Assembly: GCF_007991275.1 (NCBI RefSeq)
Contig: NZ_BJYA01000020.1
Span: forward strand, 18,018-82,017
Direction of reading: 5' to 3'
DNA from: Alkalibacillus haloalkaliphilus
GTDB taxonomy: Bacteria; Bacillota; Bacilli; Bacillales; Alkalibacillaceae
Length of the DNA stretch: 64,000 nt
Made by a program: the position numbers and the translations under genes
Shown: positions 35,726 to 46,996 of the stretch, in pieces
Layout of the letters: each line of letters begins with the position of its first letter
Position numbering within the stretch: the stretch's first letter is position 1
The notes under the pieces: generated by a model
Databases searched by the model: none
Seen by the model: only the letters and a program-made list of their open reading frames with translations
What the model was told of the DNA's origin: nothing

Positions 35726-36998
35726 AGAAATGGGCAATATTTGGACAGAAGAAAACAGGTTTCAAGCATGGTTAGAAGTTGAAATTCTAGCTTGTGAAGC
35801 TTGGGCTGAGTTAGGTGACATTCCGAAAGAGGATGTTCAGAAGATCCGTGAGAAGGCGTCTTTTGATGTGAATCGGATTCATGAGATCGAACAAGAAACA
35901 CGCCATGACGTCGTCGCATTTACGCGCGCTGTATCAGAAACTTTAGGTGAGGAGAAGAAGTGGGTCCATTACGGCTTAACGTCAACAGATGTCGTTGATA
36001 CAGCTTTATCGTATTTAATTAAACAGTCAAACGATATTATTCGTCAAGACTTAGAACGTTTTTTATCAGTCATTAAAGCAAAAGCTGAAGAGCATAAATA
36101 TACGATTATGATGGGGCGTACCCACGGTGTTCATGCTGAGCCGACAACATTCGGACTGAAGCTTGCGTTATGGTATGAAGAGATGAAGCGCAACATTGAG
36201 CGTTTTGATGCAGCGGCTAAAGGAATTGAAGTAGGAAAATTATCAGGTGCTGTTGGTACATATGCCAATATCGACCCCTTCGTTGAAAAATATGTTTGTG
36301 AAAATCTTGGTTTAACACCATCACCAATCTCGACACAAACGCTTCAAAGAGACCGTCACGCTGATTACATGTCAACGTTAGCGTTAATCGCATCTTCTAT
36401 TGAGAAAATGGCAGTTGAAATTCGTGGTCTACAAAAGAGTGAAACGCGTGAAGTTGAAGAGTTTTTCGCAAAAGGTCAAAAAGGTTCATCTGCTATGCCT
36501 CATAAACGTAATCCAATTGGTTCTGAAAATATGACCGGGATGGCACGTGTAATTCGAGGCTATATGACGACCGCTTACGAAAACGTCGCATTATGGCATG
36601 AACGTGATATTTCACATTCATCGGCTGAACGTGTCATTATTCCAGACGCTACGATTGCGTTAGATTATATGCTTAGTCGTTTTTCAAGTATCGTTGAGAA
36701 ATTAACCGTGTTTGAGGACAACATGAAAGCTAATATGGACCGTACATACGGCTTAATCTACTCTCAACGTGTTTTACTTACGTTAATTGATCAAGGTTTC
36801 TCGCGTGAGCGTGCTTACGATCTCGTGCAGCCGTTAGCAATGCAAGCATGGGAAGAAGGCGTTTCGTTCCCAGACCTTATTCGCTCAACGGACGAAATTA
36901 CAAGCTCAATTAACGAAGAAGACTTAGAAGCATGTTTTGATCCAACGTATCATTTAAAAAATGTTGATATGATTTTTGAGCGTTTAGGACTTAAGTAA
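35703..36998 (+). CDS. purB: Adenylosuccinate lyase
   Basis: Catalyses two fumarate eliminations: SAICAR to AICAR and adenylosuccinate to AMP. The 431-residue product has the fumarase-superfamily signature [16 protein letters not shown] with the catalytic Ser loop, His in [13 protein letters not shown] and the [13 protein letters not shown] block. ATG 35703 follows TGGAGGGAAC. It is coupled to purK by overlap and lies 26 bp before purC. Confidence 0.99.
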   Translation: MIERYTREEMGNIWTEENRFQAWLEVEILACEAWAELGDIPKEDVQKIREKASFDVNRIHEIEQETRHDVVAFTRAVSETLGEEKKWVHYGLTSTDVVDTALSYLIKQSNDIIRQDLERFLSVIKAKAEEHKYTIMMGRTHGVHAEPTTFGLKLALWYEEMKRNIERFDAAAKGIEVGKLSGAVGTYANIDPFVEKYVCENLGLTPSPISTQTLQRDRHADYMSTLALIASSIEKMAVEIRGLQKSETREVEEFFAKGQKGSSAMPHKRNPIGSENMTGMARVIRGYMTTAYENVALWHERDISHSSAERVIIPDATIALDYMLSRFSSIVEKLTVFEDNMKANMDRTYGLIYSQRVLLTLIDQGFSRERAYDLVQPLAMQAWEEGVSFPDLIRSTDEITSSINEEDLEACFDPTYHLKNVDMIFERLGLK

Positions 36999-37024
36999 CC
37001 GAGTAGGAAAAAGGAGGCATCTCT

Positions 37025-37747
37025 TTGGAAAAGCGAGCATTGTTGTATGAAGGGAAAGCAAAACAACTATTTGAGACAAATGATCCCAACATTCTTTGGG
37101 TTCAATATAAAGATGCTTTGACGGCATTTAATGGGGAAAAGAAAGAACGAGCAAAAGGCAAAGGGCGGTTAAACAACGAAATATCATCCATTTTATTTCA
37201 CCAACTTTCAACAGCAGGTATTGCAAATCATTTTGTTAAACGCCTTTCTGAAACAGAACAGCTCGTTAAAAAGACATCGATCATTCCAATTGAAGTAGTC
37301 GTTCGCAATGTTGCAGCAGGTAGTCTATCAAGAAGGCTTGGCTTAGAAGAAGGGGTGCCATTAAACACTACAATCGTCGAGTATTACTACAAAGATGATG
37401 ATTTGGGTGACCCTTTAATTAATGAAGATCATATTCAACTTTTAGACTTAGTATCTATGAATCAACTAAATGAAATGAAAGAAATGGCACTAAAAGTGAA
37501 TGGTTATTTAACAGACCACTTTAAAGTGTGTGACGTCAAACTAGTAGATTTTAAACTAGAGTTTGGGTTTGACGAAGAAGGCAAGTTAATTTTATCAGAC
37601 GAAATATCTCCAGATACGTGTCGACTATGGGACGTTCATACGAACGAAAAGCTAGATAAAGATGTTTTTCGAGAAGGAATCGGGCAAATTGATCAAGCTT
37701 ATGAAACGATCTTAAAGCGCTTAAAAGGCGCGATTGTAACTGACTAA
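37025..37747 (+). CDS. purC: SAICAR synthase
   Basis: Joins CAIR and aspartate with ATP. The 240-residue product starts at TTG (MEKRALLYEGKAKQLFET) after AAAGGAGG. The family motifs EVVVRNVAAGSL and LSDEISPDTCRLWD are present. Next gene purS follows after 15 bp. Confidence 0.98.
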   Translation: MEKRALLYEGKAKQLFETNDPNILWVQYKDALTAFNGEKKERAKGKGRLNNEISSILFHQLSTAGIANHFVKRLSETEQLVKKTSIIPIEVVVRNVAAGSLSRRLGLEEGVPLNTTIVEYYYKDDDLGDPLINEDHIQLLDLVSMNQLNEMKEMALKVNGYLTDHFKVCDVKLVDFKLEFGFDEEGKLILSDEISPDTCRLWDVHTNEKLDKDVFREGIGQIDQAYETILKRLKGAIVTD

Positions 37748-37762
37748 AATAAGGGGTGCTGA

Positions 37763-38023
37763 ATGGTGATTAAAGTAAAAGTATACGTAACGTTGAAAGC
37801 AGGAGTACTTGACCCTCAAGGTAAAGCGATTGAACAGGCGCTAGAAGCGATGGACGTTAACAATGTAGAAGGTATGCGTGTTGGTAAGTATATGGAGTTT
37901 CACCTTGAACCAGAAAAAGGTCAATCAGTTGATGAACAAGTAACACACATGTGTGAGCAACTTTTATCTAACCCAGTTATTGAAGATTACCGTTATGAAA
38001 CAGAGGAGGTTATTACGCCATGA
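37763..38023 (+). CDS. purS: FGAM synthase subunit PurS
   Basis: Small structural subunit that links PurQ and PurL so that ammonia can pass between them. The 86-residue product begins [30 protein letters not shown] and includes [21 protein letters not shown] precedes the ATG. The stop overlaps the purQ start by four bases. Confidence 0.97.
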   Translation: MVIKVKVYVTLKAGVLDPQGKAIEQALEAMDVNNVEGMRVGKYMEFHLEPEKGQSVDEQVTHMCEQLLSNPVIEDYRYETEEVITP

Positions 38024-38703
38024 AGTTTGCTGTCATAGTGTTTCCAGGTTCTAACTGCGATATGGATCTGTTTCATGCCATTGAAACAGGGTTAGGAGAA
38101 GAAGTTGATTACGTCTTTCATACAGAAACTAATCTAGAAAACTATGATGCAATCCTATTGCCAGGTGGATTTTCATATGGTGATTACTTACGTTCAGGTG
38201 CAATCGCAAGTTTTTCTAATGTAATGGAGTCGGTCAAACAATTTGCGGAGTCTGGAAAGCCTGTATTAGGGATTTGCAACGGGTTTCAAGTCTTGCTAGA
38301 GGCAGGGTTACTACCAGGGGCTATGAAGCGGAATGAGGCGCTTAAGTTTATTTGCCGTCCTGTTGAGTTAACGGTTGAAAACAACAAATCTATCTTTACA
38401 ACAAACTATGGTCTACATGAAAAAATCAATGTACCAATCGCTCATGCTGAAGGTAATTACGAGTGTGATGAAGAGACATTAAAAGACCTTGAACAGAACA
38501 ATCAAATTGTTTTTAGATATGTGAACAACCCGAACGGATCAGTAAGTGATATTGCTGGAATTGTTAATGAACGAGGTAACGTGTTAGGGATGATGCCACA
38601 TCCAGAAAGAGCAGTTGATGAGTTACTAGGTAGTGCTGATGGTTTGAAATTATTTCAGTCAATGTTAGCGAATTGGAGGGAACACCATGCCATTACTTCT
38701 TGA
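38020..38703 (+). CDS. purQ: FGAM synthase glutaminase subunit PurQ
   Basis: Class I glutamine amidotransferase that supplies ammonia to PurL. The 227-residue product has the nucleophile Cys86 in GICNGFQVL, the [15 protein letters not shown] region and the catalytic His/Glu pair in [10 protein letters not shown]. Start overlaps purS (ATGA) and the end overlaps purL by 17 bases. Confidence 0.98.
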   Translation: MKFAVIVFPGSNCDMDLFHAIETGLGEEVDYVFHTETNLENYDAILLPGGFSYGDYLRSGAIASFSNVMESVKQFAESGKPVLGICNGFQVLLEAGLLPGAMKRNEALKFICRPVELTVENNKSIFTTNYGLHEKINVPIAHAEGNYECDEETLKDLEQNNQIVFRYVNNPNGSVSDIAGIVNERGNVLGMMPHPERAVDELLGSADGLKLFQSMLANWREHHAITS

Positions 38704-40912
38704 GCCAAATACAGAAGAGGTTAAGGAAAAGAAGCTTTATCGTGAGATGGGGTTAACAGATGAAGAGTTTAAGCTCGTTGAACGTATTTTAGGACGTTTG
38801 CCGAATTATACAGAAACAGGTATTTTCTCGGTTATGTGGAGTGAGCATTGTAGTTATAAAAAGTCTCGCCCACTGTTAAAGAAATTCCCAACTACAGGTC
38901 GCCACGTTTTACAAGGTCCTGGCGAAGGTGCAGGTGTTGTTGATATTGGCGACGGGCAAGCGGCTGTTTTTAAAATCGAAAGTCATAATCACCCGTCTGC
39001 GATTGAGCCATATCAAGGTGCCGCAACAGGTGTTGGTGGGATTATCCGTGACGTCTTTTCGATGGGAGCGCGTCCAGTAGCTTTATTAAACTCACTTCGT
39101 TTCGGTGAACTTGATCAGCCTCGTACGAAGTATTTGTTTGAAGAAGTTGTGGCTGGTATTGCTGGCTATGGGAATTGTGTCGGTGTTCCAACAGTTGGTG
39201 GTGAAATCCAGTTTGATGATTGTTATAAAGGGAATCCACTCGTTAATGCGATGTGTGTTGGATTAATTGATCATGATCGTTTACAAGTCGGTCAGGCAAA
39301 AGGGATCGGCAATACGGTGATGTATATCGGTTCAAAAACAGGGCGTGATGGTATTCATGGTGCGACTTTTGCCTCTGAAGAATTAACAGATGATTCACAA
39401 GAAGACCGCCCAGCTGTTCAAGTTGGCGATCCATTTATGGAGAAGCTATTAATCGAAGCTTGTTTAGATTTAGTCGAGTCTGATGCATTAGTCGGGATCC
39501 AAGACATGGGTGCTGCTGGCTTGACGTCATCAGCAAGTGAAATGGCTAGTAAAGCAGGTACTGGAATTGAAATGAATTTAGACTTAGTTCCACAACGTGA
39601 GCAAGACATGACGCCATATGAAATGATGTTATCTGAATCACAAGAGCGTATGCTTGTCGTTATTGAGAAAGGCCGTGAGCAAGAGATTAAAGATATCGTA
39701 TCGAAGTATGGTATTGAAGCTGTTGAAGTTGGAAAAGTTACGGATGATAAGAGACTTCGTTTAACGTTCCAAAATGAAGTTGTTGGTAATATGCCAGTCG
39801 ATGCACTAGCTGAAGAAGCACCAGTCTATCATTTACCTTCAAAAGAACCTGAGGCTTTTAAACGTAATCAATCTATGAATCTAGAACTTCCAGAAGTGAA
39901 GGATGCAAATGAGTTATTAATTAACCTATTGAAAGCACCTACGATTGCAAATAAAGAGTGGGTGTATGACCAATACGATTACATGGTACAAACGAATACG
40001 GTGCTCGCACCTGGGTCAGATTCGGCTGTCATTCGAATTAAAGGAACGAATAAAGCGTTAGCGATGACAACAGATTGTAACTCCCGTTATTTACACTTGG
40101 ACCCGAAAACAGGTGGTGAAATTGCAGTTGCTGAAGCGGCTCGTAATATCATTTGTTCAGGTGCAGAGCCATTAGCTTTAACCGACTGCTTGAATTTCGG
40201 AAACCCAGAAAAAGAAGAAAATTTCTGGATGATGGAAAAAGCGACTGACGGAATGGCAGAAGCAGCAAGTCAGTTAAGCACGCCAGTCATTAGTGGAAAC
40301 GTATCACTTTACAACGAAACAAACGGCACAAGTGTTTACCCTACACCTGTTGTTGGTATGGTCGGTTTAATTCACGATATTGACCATATTACGAAACAAC
40401 AAGTTCAGCGTGCAGGCGACTTAGTTTACGTCATTGGTGAGACAACACTAGAAATCGGTGGGAGTGAAGTTCAAAAGCATCTATTCGGCCATTATGAAGG
40501 AGCTACACCGAAGATCGACTTACAAGTTGAAAAAGAGCGCCAAGAACTATTATTAAAGTCTATTCAACAAGGTTTAGTGCAATCAGCGCACGACGTATCA
40601 GAAGGTGGCTTAGCTGTTGCACTTGCAGAGAAAGTAATGGGCACTTCATATGGTTTAAATGTCGCACTTCAAGGTGAGCATTTACTAGATTTATTTAGCG
40701 AAACGCAATCGCGTTTTATCGTAACCGTTGCTAAAGGGAATCAAGAACAATTTGAACAGGTTGTCTCTGATTGTAATTTAGTAGGCGCAGTGACAGAAGA
40801 TGCTAAGTTAAATATTAAATGGAATGAGCAAAGCGTAATTAATCAAAACGTCGATTCATTAACAGACCATTGGAAAGGAGCTATTCCATGCTTGGTGAAA
40901 TCAAAGGGCTAA
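38687..40912 (+). CDS. purL: FGAM synthase subunit PurL (small type)
   Basis: ATP-dependent conversion of FGAR and ammonia to FGAM. The 741-residue product is the short Bacillus type that needs PurS and PurQ. It shows [43 protein letters not shown], and the second half with [17 protein letters not shown] and [22 protein letters not shown] at the end of purQ precedes the ATG; purF begins inside its 3' end. Confidence 0.99.
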   Translation: MPLLLEPNTEEVKEKKLYREMGLTDEEFKLVERILGRLPNYTETGIFSVMWSEHCSYKKSRPLLKKFPTTGRHVLQGPGEGAGVVDIGDGQAAVFKIESHNHPSAIEPYQGAATGVGGIIRDVFSMGARPVALLNSLRFGELDQPRTKYLFEEVVAGIAGYGNCVGVPTVGGEIQFDDCYKGNPLVNAMCVGLIDHDRLQVGQAKGIGNTVMYIGSKTGRDGIHGATFASEELTDDSQEDRPAVQVGDPFMEKLLIEACLDLVESDALVGIQDMGAAGLTSSASEMASKAGTGIEMNLDLVPQREQDMTPYEMMLSESQERMLVVIEKGREQEIKDIVSKYGIEAVEVGKVTDDKRLRLTFQNEVVGNMPVDALAEEAPVYHLPSKEPEAFKRNQSMNLELPEVKDANELLINLLKAPTIANKEWVYDQYDYMVQTNTVLAPGSDSAVIRIKGTNKALAMTTDCNSRYLHLDPKTGGEIAVAEAARNIICSGAEPLALTDCLNFGNPEKEENFWMMEKATDGMAEAASQLSTPVISGNVSLYNETNGTSVYPTPVVGMVGLIHDIDHITKQQVQRAGDLVYVIGETTLEIGGSEVQKHLFGHYEGATPKIDLQVEKERQELLLKSIQQGLVQSAHDVSEGGLAVALAEKVMGTSYGLNVALQGEHLLDLFSETQSRFIVTVAKGNQEQFEQVVSDCNLVGAVTEDAKLNIKWNEQSVINQNVDSLTDHWKGAIPCLVKSKG

Positions 40913-42339
40913 ACGAAGAGTGCGGAATATTCGGTGTATATAATCATACTCAAGCGGCTCACATGACGTATTACGGCTTGCATAGTTTACAACACCGTGG
41001 TCAAGAAGGAGCAGGAATCGTCGTTTCTGATGGCCAAACGTTAGAACAGTCAAAAGGTCATGGGTTAGTCACTGAAGTGTTTGATGAAGATCGTTTAGCT
41101 CAGTTACCGGGCGGTAGTGCAATCGGTCATGTTAGGTATTCGACAGCTGGAGAGAAATCGTATGAAAACATTCAACCTCTACTTTTTCACTCTCACACAG
41201 GTTCATTATCTGTTGCCCATAACGGCAATTTAGTGAATGCGACAAAGCTAAGGTCTGAACTAGAAGATGAGGGAAGTATTTTTCAAACGACATCAGATAC
41301 AGAAGTGATTGCTCATTTAATTCGCAAAGGCGGCAAAAAACCACGTCATGAACGAATTAAAGCTTCGCTAAAACAGCTTGAAGGTGCATTTGCGATTGTT
41401 ATGTTACTTGAAGATCAGTTAATTGCAGCTTTAGATTCTAGAGGGATGCGTCCTTTATCTTTAGGTAAAGTAGGTGATTCTTACGTCGTTGCATCAGAAA
41501 CATGCGCTTTTGATGTCGTTGGTGCAGAATATGTTCGTGAAATTCAGCCTGGTGAGTATTTAGTTATTGATCAAGACGGACTACATTCAAGTACATTTGC
41601 TGACAAACAGGACCGCTCAATCTGTACGATGGAATACGTTTATTTCGCAAGACCTGATAGTCAAGTTGACGGTGAAAACATTCATAGTTCGAGAAAACGA
41701 CTTGGAAAGAAATTAGCTGACATTGCACCTGTTGAAGCGGATGTTGTAACAGGTGTCCCAGACTCTAGCATTTCTGCAGCAATCGGTTATGCAGAGCAGG
41801 CTAATATTCCGTATGAGCTTGGTCTTATAAAAAACCGTTATGTCGGTCGTACGTTTATTCAACCATCACAAGAAATGCGTGAACGTGGTGTGAGGATGAA
41901 GTTATCACCAGTACGCAAAATTGTAGAAGGTAAACGCGTCGTCATGGTCGATGATTCAATTGTTCGTGGTACGACATCAAGAAGAATTGTTTCAATGCTT
42001 AAAGAAGCTGGAGCGAAAGAAGTCCATGTCAGAATTAGCTCTCCACCGATTAAACATCCATGTTTTTATGGAATTGATACGTCAACGTCATCTGAATTAA
42101 TCGCAGCGAATAATTCAATTGAAGAAATTCGAGAAGAGATTGGTGCTGATTCAATAAGCTTTTTACCAACTGATGAAATGGTCGATGCGATTGGTCGTGA
42201 TGATTCTAGTCCAAATTGTGGGCACTGTCTAGCATGTTTCACAGGAAACTATCCGACAGACATTTATGAAAATTCAGTGTTACCGCATGAAAAAGACCAA
42301 TTAGTTAAAGAAGTCGTTAATCAAGGGGCGAATTACTAA
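40888..42339 (+). CDS. purF: Amidophosphoribosyltransferase
   Basis: Committed step of purine synthesis: PRPP + glutamine to phosphoribosylamine. I chose ATG 40888 ([16 protein letters not shown]), six bases after AAAGGAGC; upstream in-frame ATG 40870 lies before that site. The 11-residue propeptide is followed by nucleophile Cys12. PRPP loop is [13 protein letters not shown]. Cys residues for the Bacillus-type 4Fe-4S cluster are seen in [15 protein letters not shown] and NCGHCLACF. 483 residues, overlapping purL and purM. Confidence 0.98.
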   Translation: MLGEIKGLNEECGIFGVYNHTQAAHMTYYGLHSLQHRGQEGAGIVVSDGQTLEQSKGHGLVTEVFDEDRLAQLPGGSAIGHVRYSTAGEKSYENIQPLLFHSHTGSLSVAHNGNLVNATKLRSELEDEGSIFQTTSDTEVIAHLIRKGGKKPRHERIKASLKQLEGAFAIVMLLEDQLIAALDSRGMRPLSLGKVGDSYVVASETCAFDVVGAEYVREIQPGEYLVIDQDGLHSSTFADKQDRSICTMEYVYFARPDSQVDGENIHSSRKRLGKKLADIAPVEADVVTGVPDSSISAAIGYAEQANIPYELGLIKNRYVGRTFIQPSQEMRERGVRMKLSPVRKIVEGKRVVMVDDSIVRGTTSRRIVSMLKEAGAKEVHVRISSPPIKHPCFYGIDTSTSSELIAANNSIEEIREEIGADSISFLPTDEMVDAIGRDDSSPNCGHCLACFTGNYPTDIYENSVLPHEKDQLVKEVVNQGANY

Positions 42340-43376
42340 TGTCAGAAGCATACCGTCAAGCAGGTGTTCATATTGAAGCAGGCTATGAAGCAGTTGATAG
42401 AATGAAGTCACATGTTGAGCGAACGAAGCGAAAAGGTGTCGTCGGTGCATTAGGTGGTTTTGGTGGCCTCTTTGACTTATCACAACTGAATTATGAAGAG
42501 CCTGTATTAGTTTCAGGAACTGACGGGGTAGGAACGAAATTAAAGCTCGCCTTTATGACTGACCAACACGATACAATCGGGGTGGATGCTGTTGCGATGT
42601 GTGTGAATGATATTGTCGCACAAGGTGCAGAGCCATTATATTTTCTAGACTATTTAGCTTTAGGTGAAGCAGATCCAGAGAAAATCGAGCAAATTGTAAA
42701 AGGAATTGCAGATGGTTGTGAACAATCTGGTTGTGCTTTAATTGGTGGCGAAACTGCTGAAATGCCAGGCCTATATGATCCTGAGGAGTATGATGTAGCT
42801 GGGTTTGTCGTTGGAGCGGCTGAAAAGCGTAAACTCATTACAGGTGAAGGAATCAAATCAGGTGATATTTTAATAGGACTTCCTTCGAGTGGGATCCATA
42901 GTAATGGCTTTTCACTCGTAAGAAAAGCTTTGTTAGAAGAACAGGACTTGGATTTAAACACGGTTTATCCGCCATTCACTTCACCATTAAAGGATGTTTT
43001 GCTTACACCAACTAGCATCTACGTAAAGCAAATTCTAGCATTAATTGAACACGTCGATGTAAAAGGTATCGCTCATATTACAGGTGGTGGCTTCGATGAA
43101 AATATCCCTCGTATGTTACCTGATCATTTAGGAGCAACGATCGATTTAACAACCTTTCCTAAGCCTGATATATTTACATTTATTGAAGAGCATAGCAATG
43201 TTGCACGACGTGAAATGTACAATATTTTTAATATGGGAATTGGGATGGTTGTTGCTATTAATAGACGTGATCTAGACGAAGCATTGCTACGCATTAAAGA
43301 ATTGGGTGAAGAAGCTTACGTCATTGGCTCAATTAATGAAACTGGTGAACTGTTACTAACAGGGGAGGCAAAATGA
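42339..43376 (+). CDS. purM: AIR synthetase (FGAM cyclo-ligase)
   Basis: Closes FGAM to aminoimidazole ribonucleotide. The 345-residue product has [13 protein letters not shown], the [11 protein letters not shown] motif and [13 protein letters not shown]. The ATG uses the last base of the purF stop. Its stop overlaps the purN start (ATGATGA). Confidence 0.98.
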   Translation: MSEAYRQAGVHIEAGYEAVDRMKSHVERTKRKGVVGALGGFGGLFDLSQLNYEEPVLVSGTDGVGTKLKLAFMTDQHDTIGVDAVAMCVNDIVAQGAEPLYFLDYLALGEADPEKIEQIVKGIADGCEQSGCALIGGETAEMPGLYDPEEYDVAGFVVGAAEKRKLITGEGIKSGDILIGLPSSGIHSNGFSLVRKALLEEQDLDLNTVYPPFTSPLKDVLLTPTSIYVKQILALIEHVDVKGIAHITGGGFDENIPRMLPDHLGATIDLTTFPKPDIFTFIEEHSNVARREMYNIFNMGIGMVVAINRRDLDEALLRIKELGEEAYVIGSINETGELLLTGEAK

Positions 43377-43951
43377 TGAAGAAGCTTGCTGTATTAGCTT
43401 CAGGTAGTGGATCGAATTTTGAAGCGATTGTTAATCAGTCAACAGGAGCATATGAAGTCGTTTTATTAATGACAGACCGTGACGATGCCTACGCACTACA
43501 ACGAGCTGAAAGGTTAGGTATACCGACTCAAAGTATTTCGCCAAAAAGCTTTGAAGATAAAGCATCTTATGAGCAAGCTGTATTGGATGTCATTCGAAAT
43601 CATAGTATTGATTGGATTGCTTTAGCTGGTTATATGCGTATTGTCGGTCCAACCCTTTTAAAGCCTTATGAAGGTCGTATCGTAAACGTTCACCCTTCAT
43701 TATTGCCTAAATATCCTGGAAAAGACGCCATTGCTCAAGCGTTAGAAGCTGAAGTGGCAGAAACGGGTGTGACCGTTCATTACATTGATGAAGGAGTCGA
43801 CACAGGTCCGATCATTTCTCAACAGGCTGTAAAAGTAGGAGAGAGAGATACATATGAAACACTGCAACAGAAGATTAGGCAAGTTGAACATGAACTTTAT
43901 CCGAAAACATTAACGAAAATCATACGAGAGGATGAGCTAGTTGGGAAATAA
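43373..43951 (+). CDS. purN: GAR transformylase (10-formyl-THF dependent)
   Basis: Formylates glycinamide ribonucleotide using 10-formyl-THF, the cofactor FolD helps make. The 192-residue product has [24 protein letters not shown], the catalytic Asn/His/Asp in [12 protein letters not shown] and [13 protein letters not shown] 43373 follows GGGGAGG; ATG 43376 is an alternative. It overlaps purH by 11 bases. Confidence 0.98.
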   Translation: MMKKLAVLASGSGSNFEAIVNQSTGAYEVVLLMTDRDDAYALQRAERLGIPTQSISPKSFEDKASYEQAVLDVIRNHSIDWIALAGYMRIVGPTLLKPYEGRIVNVHPSLLPKYPGKDAIAQALEAEVAETGVTVHYIDEGVDTGPIISQQAVKVGERDTYETLQQKIRQVEHELYPKTLTKIIREDELVGK

Positions 43952-45473
43952 ACGCGCATTAATTAGTGTTTCTAATAAAACAGGTGTAATCAATTTTGCA
44001 AAGCAGTTAACAGAATTAGGCTATGACGTCATCTCGACCGGTGGAACAAAAAAAGCTTTAGAAGAAGCGGGGTTAAACGTCATAAGTATTTCAGAAATCA
44101 CTCATTTCCCGGAAATATTAGATGGTCGAGTTAAGACGTTACACCCAAATGTTCACGCTGGATTATTAGCTAAACGTGATGACAATCACCATATGGCCGC
44201 GTTGAAGGAGCAAGCGATTGAGACCATTGACCTTGTTGTCGTAAACTTATACCCATTTAAAGAAACGATTGCGCAAGAAGGTGTGTCGTTTGAAGATGCG
44301 ATTGAAAACATTGATATCGGTGGTCCAGCCATGTTGCGCGCAGCAGCTAAAAACCATCAAGACGTTACAGTTGTTGTCGACCCAGCGGATTACGGCACCG
44401 TAGTTGATCACTTAAAAGATTCTAGTTCTTTAAAAGAATTAAATCGTAAACTAGCCGCGAAAGTTTACAGACATACCGCTCAATATGATGCACTAGTCGC
44501 TAATTATTTAACGGAGGAAGCGGAAGAAAAGTTCCCTGAAACAAAGACGGTGACATACGAGCGTCAGCAAACGTTACGCTATGGTGAAAATCCTCACCAA
44601 TCAGCGGCTTTTTATAAACATCCGTTTGCAGAAAACTCTTCACTCGTTAACGCTAAGCAACTACATGGCAAAGAGCTTTCCTACAACAACATTCAAGATG
44701 CTGATAGTGCTCTAACGATCGTAAAAGAATTTGAAGAGCCGGCAGCTGTTGCTGTCAAACATACAAATCCGTGTGGTGTTGGAATTGGTCATACATTAAA
44801 AGAAGCATATGATCGTGCTTATAATGCTGACCCCGTTTCGATTTTCGGTGGAATCGTCGCATTTAATCGAGAAGTCGATGAGGTTGTCGCTCAAGACTTA
44901 AGTCAAATTTTTTTAGAGATTGTAATCGCACCAAGTTTTACAGAAGAAGCTTTGAACATTTTGACGCAAAAGAAAAACATTAGACTTTTAGAAGTCCCAG
45001 TTGATCAAGGAGAACCTCAAGAGAAGCTAAGCACTGTATCAGGTGGTTTACTCATTCAAGATGAAGACAGATACGTAGAAAGTGAAATGCAGTATGACGT
45101 CGTAACAGATCGCGAGCCTTCTGATGAAGAATGGACGAATATGAAGTTTGCTTGGAAAGTGATGAAGCATGTGAAGTCGAATGCTATTTTACTTGCTACT
45201 GAAAAGCAGACAATAGGTGTTGGTGCCGGTCAAATGAATCGTGTTGGAGCTGCTAATATTGCTATTGAGCAAGCAGGTGAAAAAGCAAAAGGTGCGGTCA
45301 TGGCATCAGATGCGTTTTTCCCAATGGATGATACGGTAGAAGCCGCACACCAAGCAGGCATCAGAGCGATTATTCAACCAGGTGGCTCAAAGCGTGATGC
45401 TGATTCAATTAAGAAATGTAACGAGTATGGCATTGCGATGGTATTTACCGGAGTGCGTCACTTTAAACATTAA
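43941..45473 (+). CDS. purH: AICAR transformylase / IMP cyclohydrolase
   Basis: Bifunctional last two steps to IMP. The 510-residue product starts at TTG 43941 ([16 protein letters not shown]) after GAGAGGATGAG. The N-terminal IMP cyclohydrolase shows STGGTKKALEEAG and GRVKTLHPNVHAGLL; the C-terminal transformylase has RYGENPHQSAAFY, AVKHTNPCGVG and AGQMNRVGA. It is followed by an unusual 20-bp-period repeat array before purD. Confidence 0.98.
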   Translation: MGNKRALISVSNKTGVINFAKQLTELGYDVISTGGTKKALEEAGLNVISISEITHFPEILDGRVKTLHPNVHAGLLAKRDDNHHMAALKEQAIETIDLVVVNLYPFKETIAQEGVSFEDAIENIDIGGPAMLRAAAKNHQDVTVVVDPADYGTVVDHLKDSSSLKELNRKLAAKVYRHTAQYDALVANYLTEEAEEKFPETKTVTYERQQTLRYGENPHQSAAFYKHPFAENSSLVNAKQLHGKELSYNNIQDADSALTIVKEFEEPAAVAVKHTNPCGVGIGHTLKEAYDRAYNADPVSIFGGIVAFNREVDEVVAQDLSQIFLEIVIAPSFTEEALNILTQKKNIRLLEVPVDQGEPQEKLSTVSGGLLIQDEDRYVESEMQYDVVTDREPSDEEWTNMKFAWKVMKHVKSNAILLATEKQTIGVGAGQMNRVGAANIAIEQAGEKAKGAVMASDAFFPMDDTVEAAHQAGIRAIIQPGGSKRDADSIKKCNEYGIAMVFTGVRHFKH

Positions 45474-45480
45474 GCATTTT

Positions 45481-45600
45481 TCCGGCGTTCGCCGGAATAT
45501 GATGTGAATTCGCCGGATTATTTTAATTTTCGCCGGAAAAATAAAAATTTCGCCGGAAAAATCTCAAAATCGCCGAATTAACAATTTTTGGCGGTAAAAA
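45481..45600 (+). repeat. TTCGCCGGA direct-repeat array between purH and purD
   Basis: Five copies of a WTCGCCGRAW-like core begin at 45488, 45509, 45529, 45549 and 45569, i.e. steps of 21, 20, 20 and 20 bp, separated by AT-rich filler. Inverted partial copies flank the array: TCCGGCG at 45481-45487, which pairs with the first copy as a 7-bp hairpin, and TGGCGG at about 45589-45594. The function is unknown; no transposase or CRISPR features are nearby. Confidence 0.85.
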
Positions 45601-45612
45601 TGGGGTGTCAAA

Positions 45613-46875
45613 ATGAAAGTGTTAGTCGTTGGTCGTGGAGGTCGTGAGCACGTTTTAGCATGGAAATTAAATCAAAGTGAGCGTGTAGAGCAAGTAGTCG
45701 TTGCACCAGGGAATGATGGAATGACGGATGTAGCACATGTTGAACCGATCGAAGAGCATCAGCATGAGCAGTTAATCGAATTTGCAAAAACAAATCACAT
45801 AGACTTAACAATTGTAGGGCCAGAAGCACCTCTCATGGACGGAATCGTCAATAAGTTTCAAGAAGAAGGTCAAAAAGTATTCGGCCCGACAGAAGAAGCG
45901 GCGTTTATTGAAGGAAGTAAAGACTTTGCAAAAACGATTATGCAAGATTACAACATTCCAACAGCAAAACACAAAACGTTTGAAGACCCTCAAGCAGCAA
46001 AAGCTTATATTCAACAGCAAGGTGCACCAATAGTTATTAAAGCAGATGGGTTAGCCGCTGGAAAAGGTGTTACCGTCGCCATGAGTGTAGAAGAAGCTGA
46101 GCGAGCCGTTGATTTAATGTTAGAAGATGCACAGTTTGGTGAAGCGGGAAGTCGTGTCGTTATTGAGGAATTCCTTGAAGGCGAGGAGTTTTCATTAATG
46201 GCATTTGTAAATGGTCCTAACGTATACCCGATGGTGAGCTCACAAGACCATAAGAGGGCATTTGATCAAGACCAAGGTCCAAACACAGGCGGTATGGGAG
46301 CATACTCGCCAGTACCACAAATTAGTCAATCTGTGTATGAACAGGCAATTCAAGAAATACTAAAGCCAACCGCTCAAGCGTTAGTTGACCATAACCGATC
46401 ATTTACGGGCATTTTATACGCAGGCCTAATTGCCACAATAGATGGGCCAAAGGTGATCGAGTTTAACGCGCGTTTTGGAGATCCAGAAGCACAAGTCATA
46501 CTACCACGCTTACAATCAGACTTAGTAGAAGTTATAGAAAATGTGTTAAATGAAAAACCAGTAGAATTAAATTGGTCTCAAGATTCAGTAGTAGGTGTTG
46601 TGTTAGCTTCAGAAGGCTACCCAGGTTCTTATGAAAAAGGTAAACCTATTAAAGGGTTAGATGAATTGAGCCCTCAAGCATTAACTTTTCATGCCGGTTC
46701 GAAATACGAAGATAAATATTGGCAAACGAATGGCGGTCGAGTGCTATTAGTAAGTGCAAAAGGGAATACAATCGCTCAAGCGAAAGATCGAGTTTATGAA
46801 GAGATGGATAAGTTAGATTCAAAAGATGTGTTTTATCGTAAAGATATTGCTAATAATGCATTGCAAGTGTTATAA
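45613..46875 (+). CDS. purD: GAR synthetase (phosphoribosylamine-glycine ligase)
   Basis: ATP-grasp enzyme joining phosphoribosylamine and glycine. The 420-residue product has VVGRGGREHVLAWKL, GPEAPLMDGIVNKF, the ATP-grasp IVIKADGLAAGKGVTVA and the metal-binding FNARFGDPEAQVILPRL. The upstream site is GGGGTGTC, weaker than its neighbours'. Last pur gene of the cluster, followed by the ZTP-type riboswitch and folD. Confidence 0.98.
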   Translation: MKVLVVGRGGREHVLAWKLNQSERVEQVVVAPGNDGMTDVAHVEPIEEHQHEQLIEFAKTNHIDLTIVGPEAPLMDGIVNKFQEEGQKVFGPTEEAAFIEGSKDFAKTIMQDYNIPTAKHKTFEDPQAAKAYIQQQGAPIVIKADGLAAGKGVTVAMSVEEAERAVDLMLEDAQFGEAGSRVVIEEFLEGEEFSLMAFVNGPNVYPMVSSQDHKRAFDQDQGPNTGGMGAYSPVPQISQSVYEQAIQEILKPTAQALVDHNRSFTGILYAGLIATIDGPKVIEFNARFGDPEAQVILPRLQSDLVEVIENVLNEKPVELNWSQDSVVGVVLASEGYPGSYEKGKPIKGLDELSPQALTFHAGSKYEDKYWQTNGGRVLLVSAKGNTIAQAKDRVYEEMDKLDSKDVFYRKDIANNALQVL

Positions 46876-46886
46876 AAATAATCACG

Positions 46887-46996
46887 CATGTAGTAACTGA
46901 CGACGTAAATGGAAATAACCATAAGGGAGCTACATGTAACTTTTGTCGGTCGTCTGGGCAGGAGAATTTTCTCCCAAACTTTCAGGAGGTTATAAC
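46887..46996 (+). promoter_or_regulatory. ZTP (pfl) riboswitch upstream of folD
   Basis: The outer stem CATGTAG/CTACATG (46887-46893 with 46930-46936) encloses ACTGACG and a hairpin ATGG/CCAT (46909-46922) followed by AAGGGAG. Downstream is a hairpin CTTTTG/CAGGAG (46940-46964) with the conserved loop GTCTGGGCA. GACGAC (46899-46904) and GTCGTC (46949-46954) form the expected pseudoknot, a covariant version of the usual GGCG/CGCC. This arrangement matches the ZTP/ZMP riboswitch class. No T-run follows; GGAGAA/TTCTCC and the ribosome-binding site AGGAGG (46983-46988) suggest translational control. The direction of the switch was not resolved. Confidence 0.85.

Noticed and set aside
45481..45600. 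CRISPR array
   Set aside because: The repeat core is only 8-10 bp with AT-rich, non-unique filler and a 20-bp period; no cas genes are present.
46943..46996. N-terminal extension of FolD from the upstream in-frame start
   Set aside because: The extension would translate the riboswitch, has no family similarity, and AGGAGG is placed for GTG 46997.
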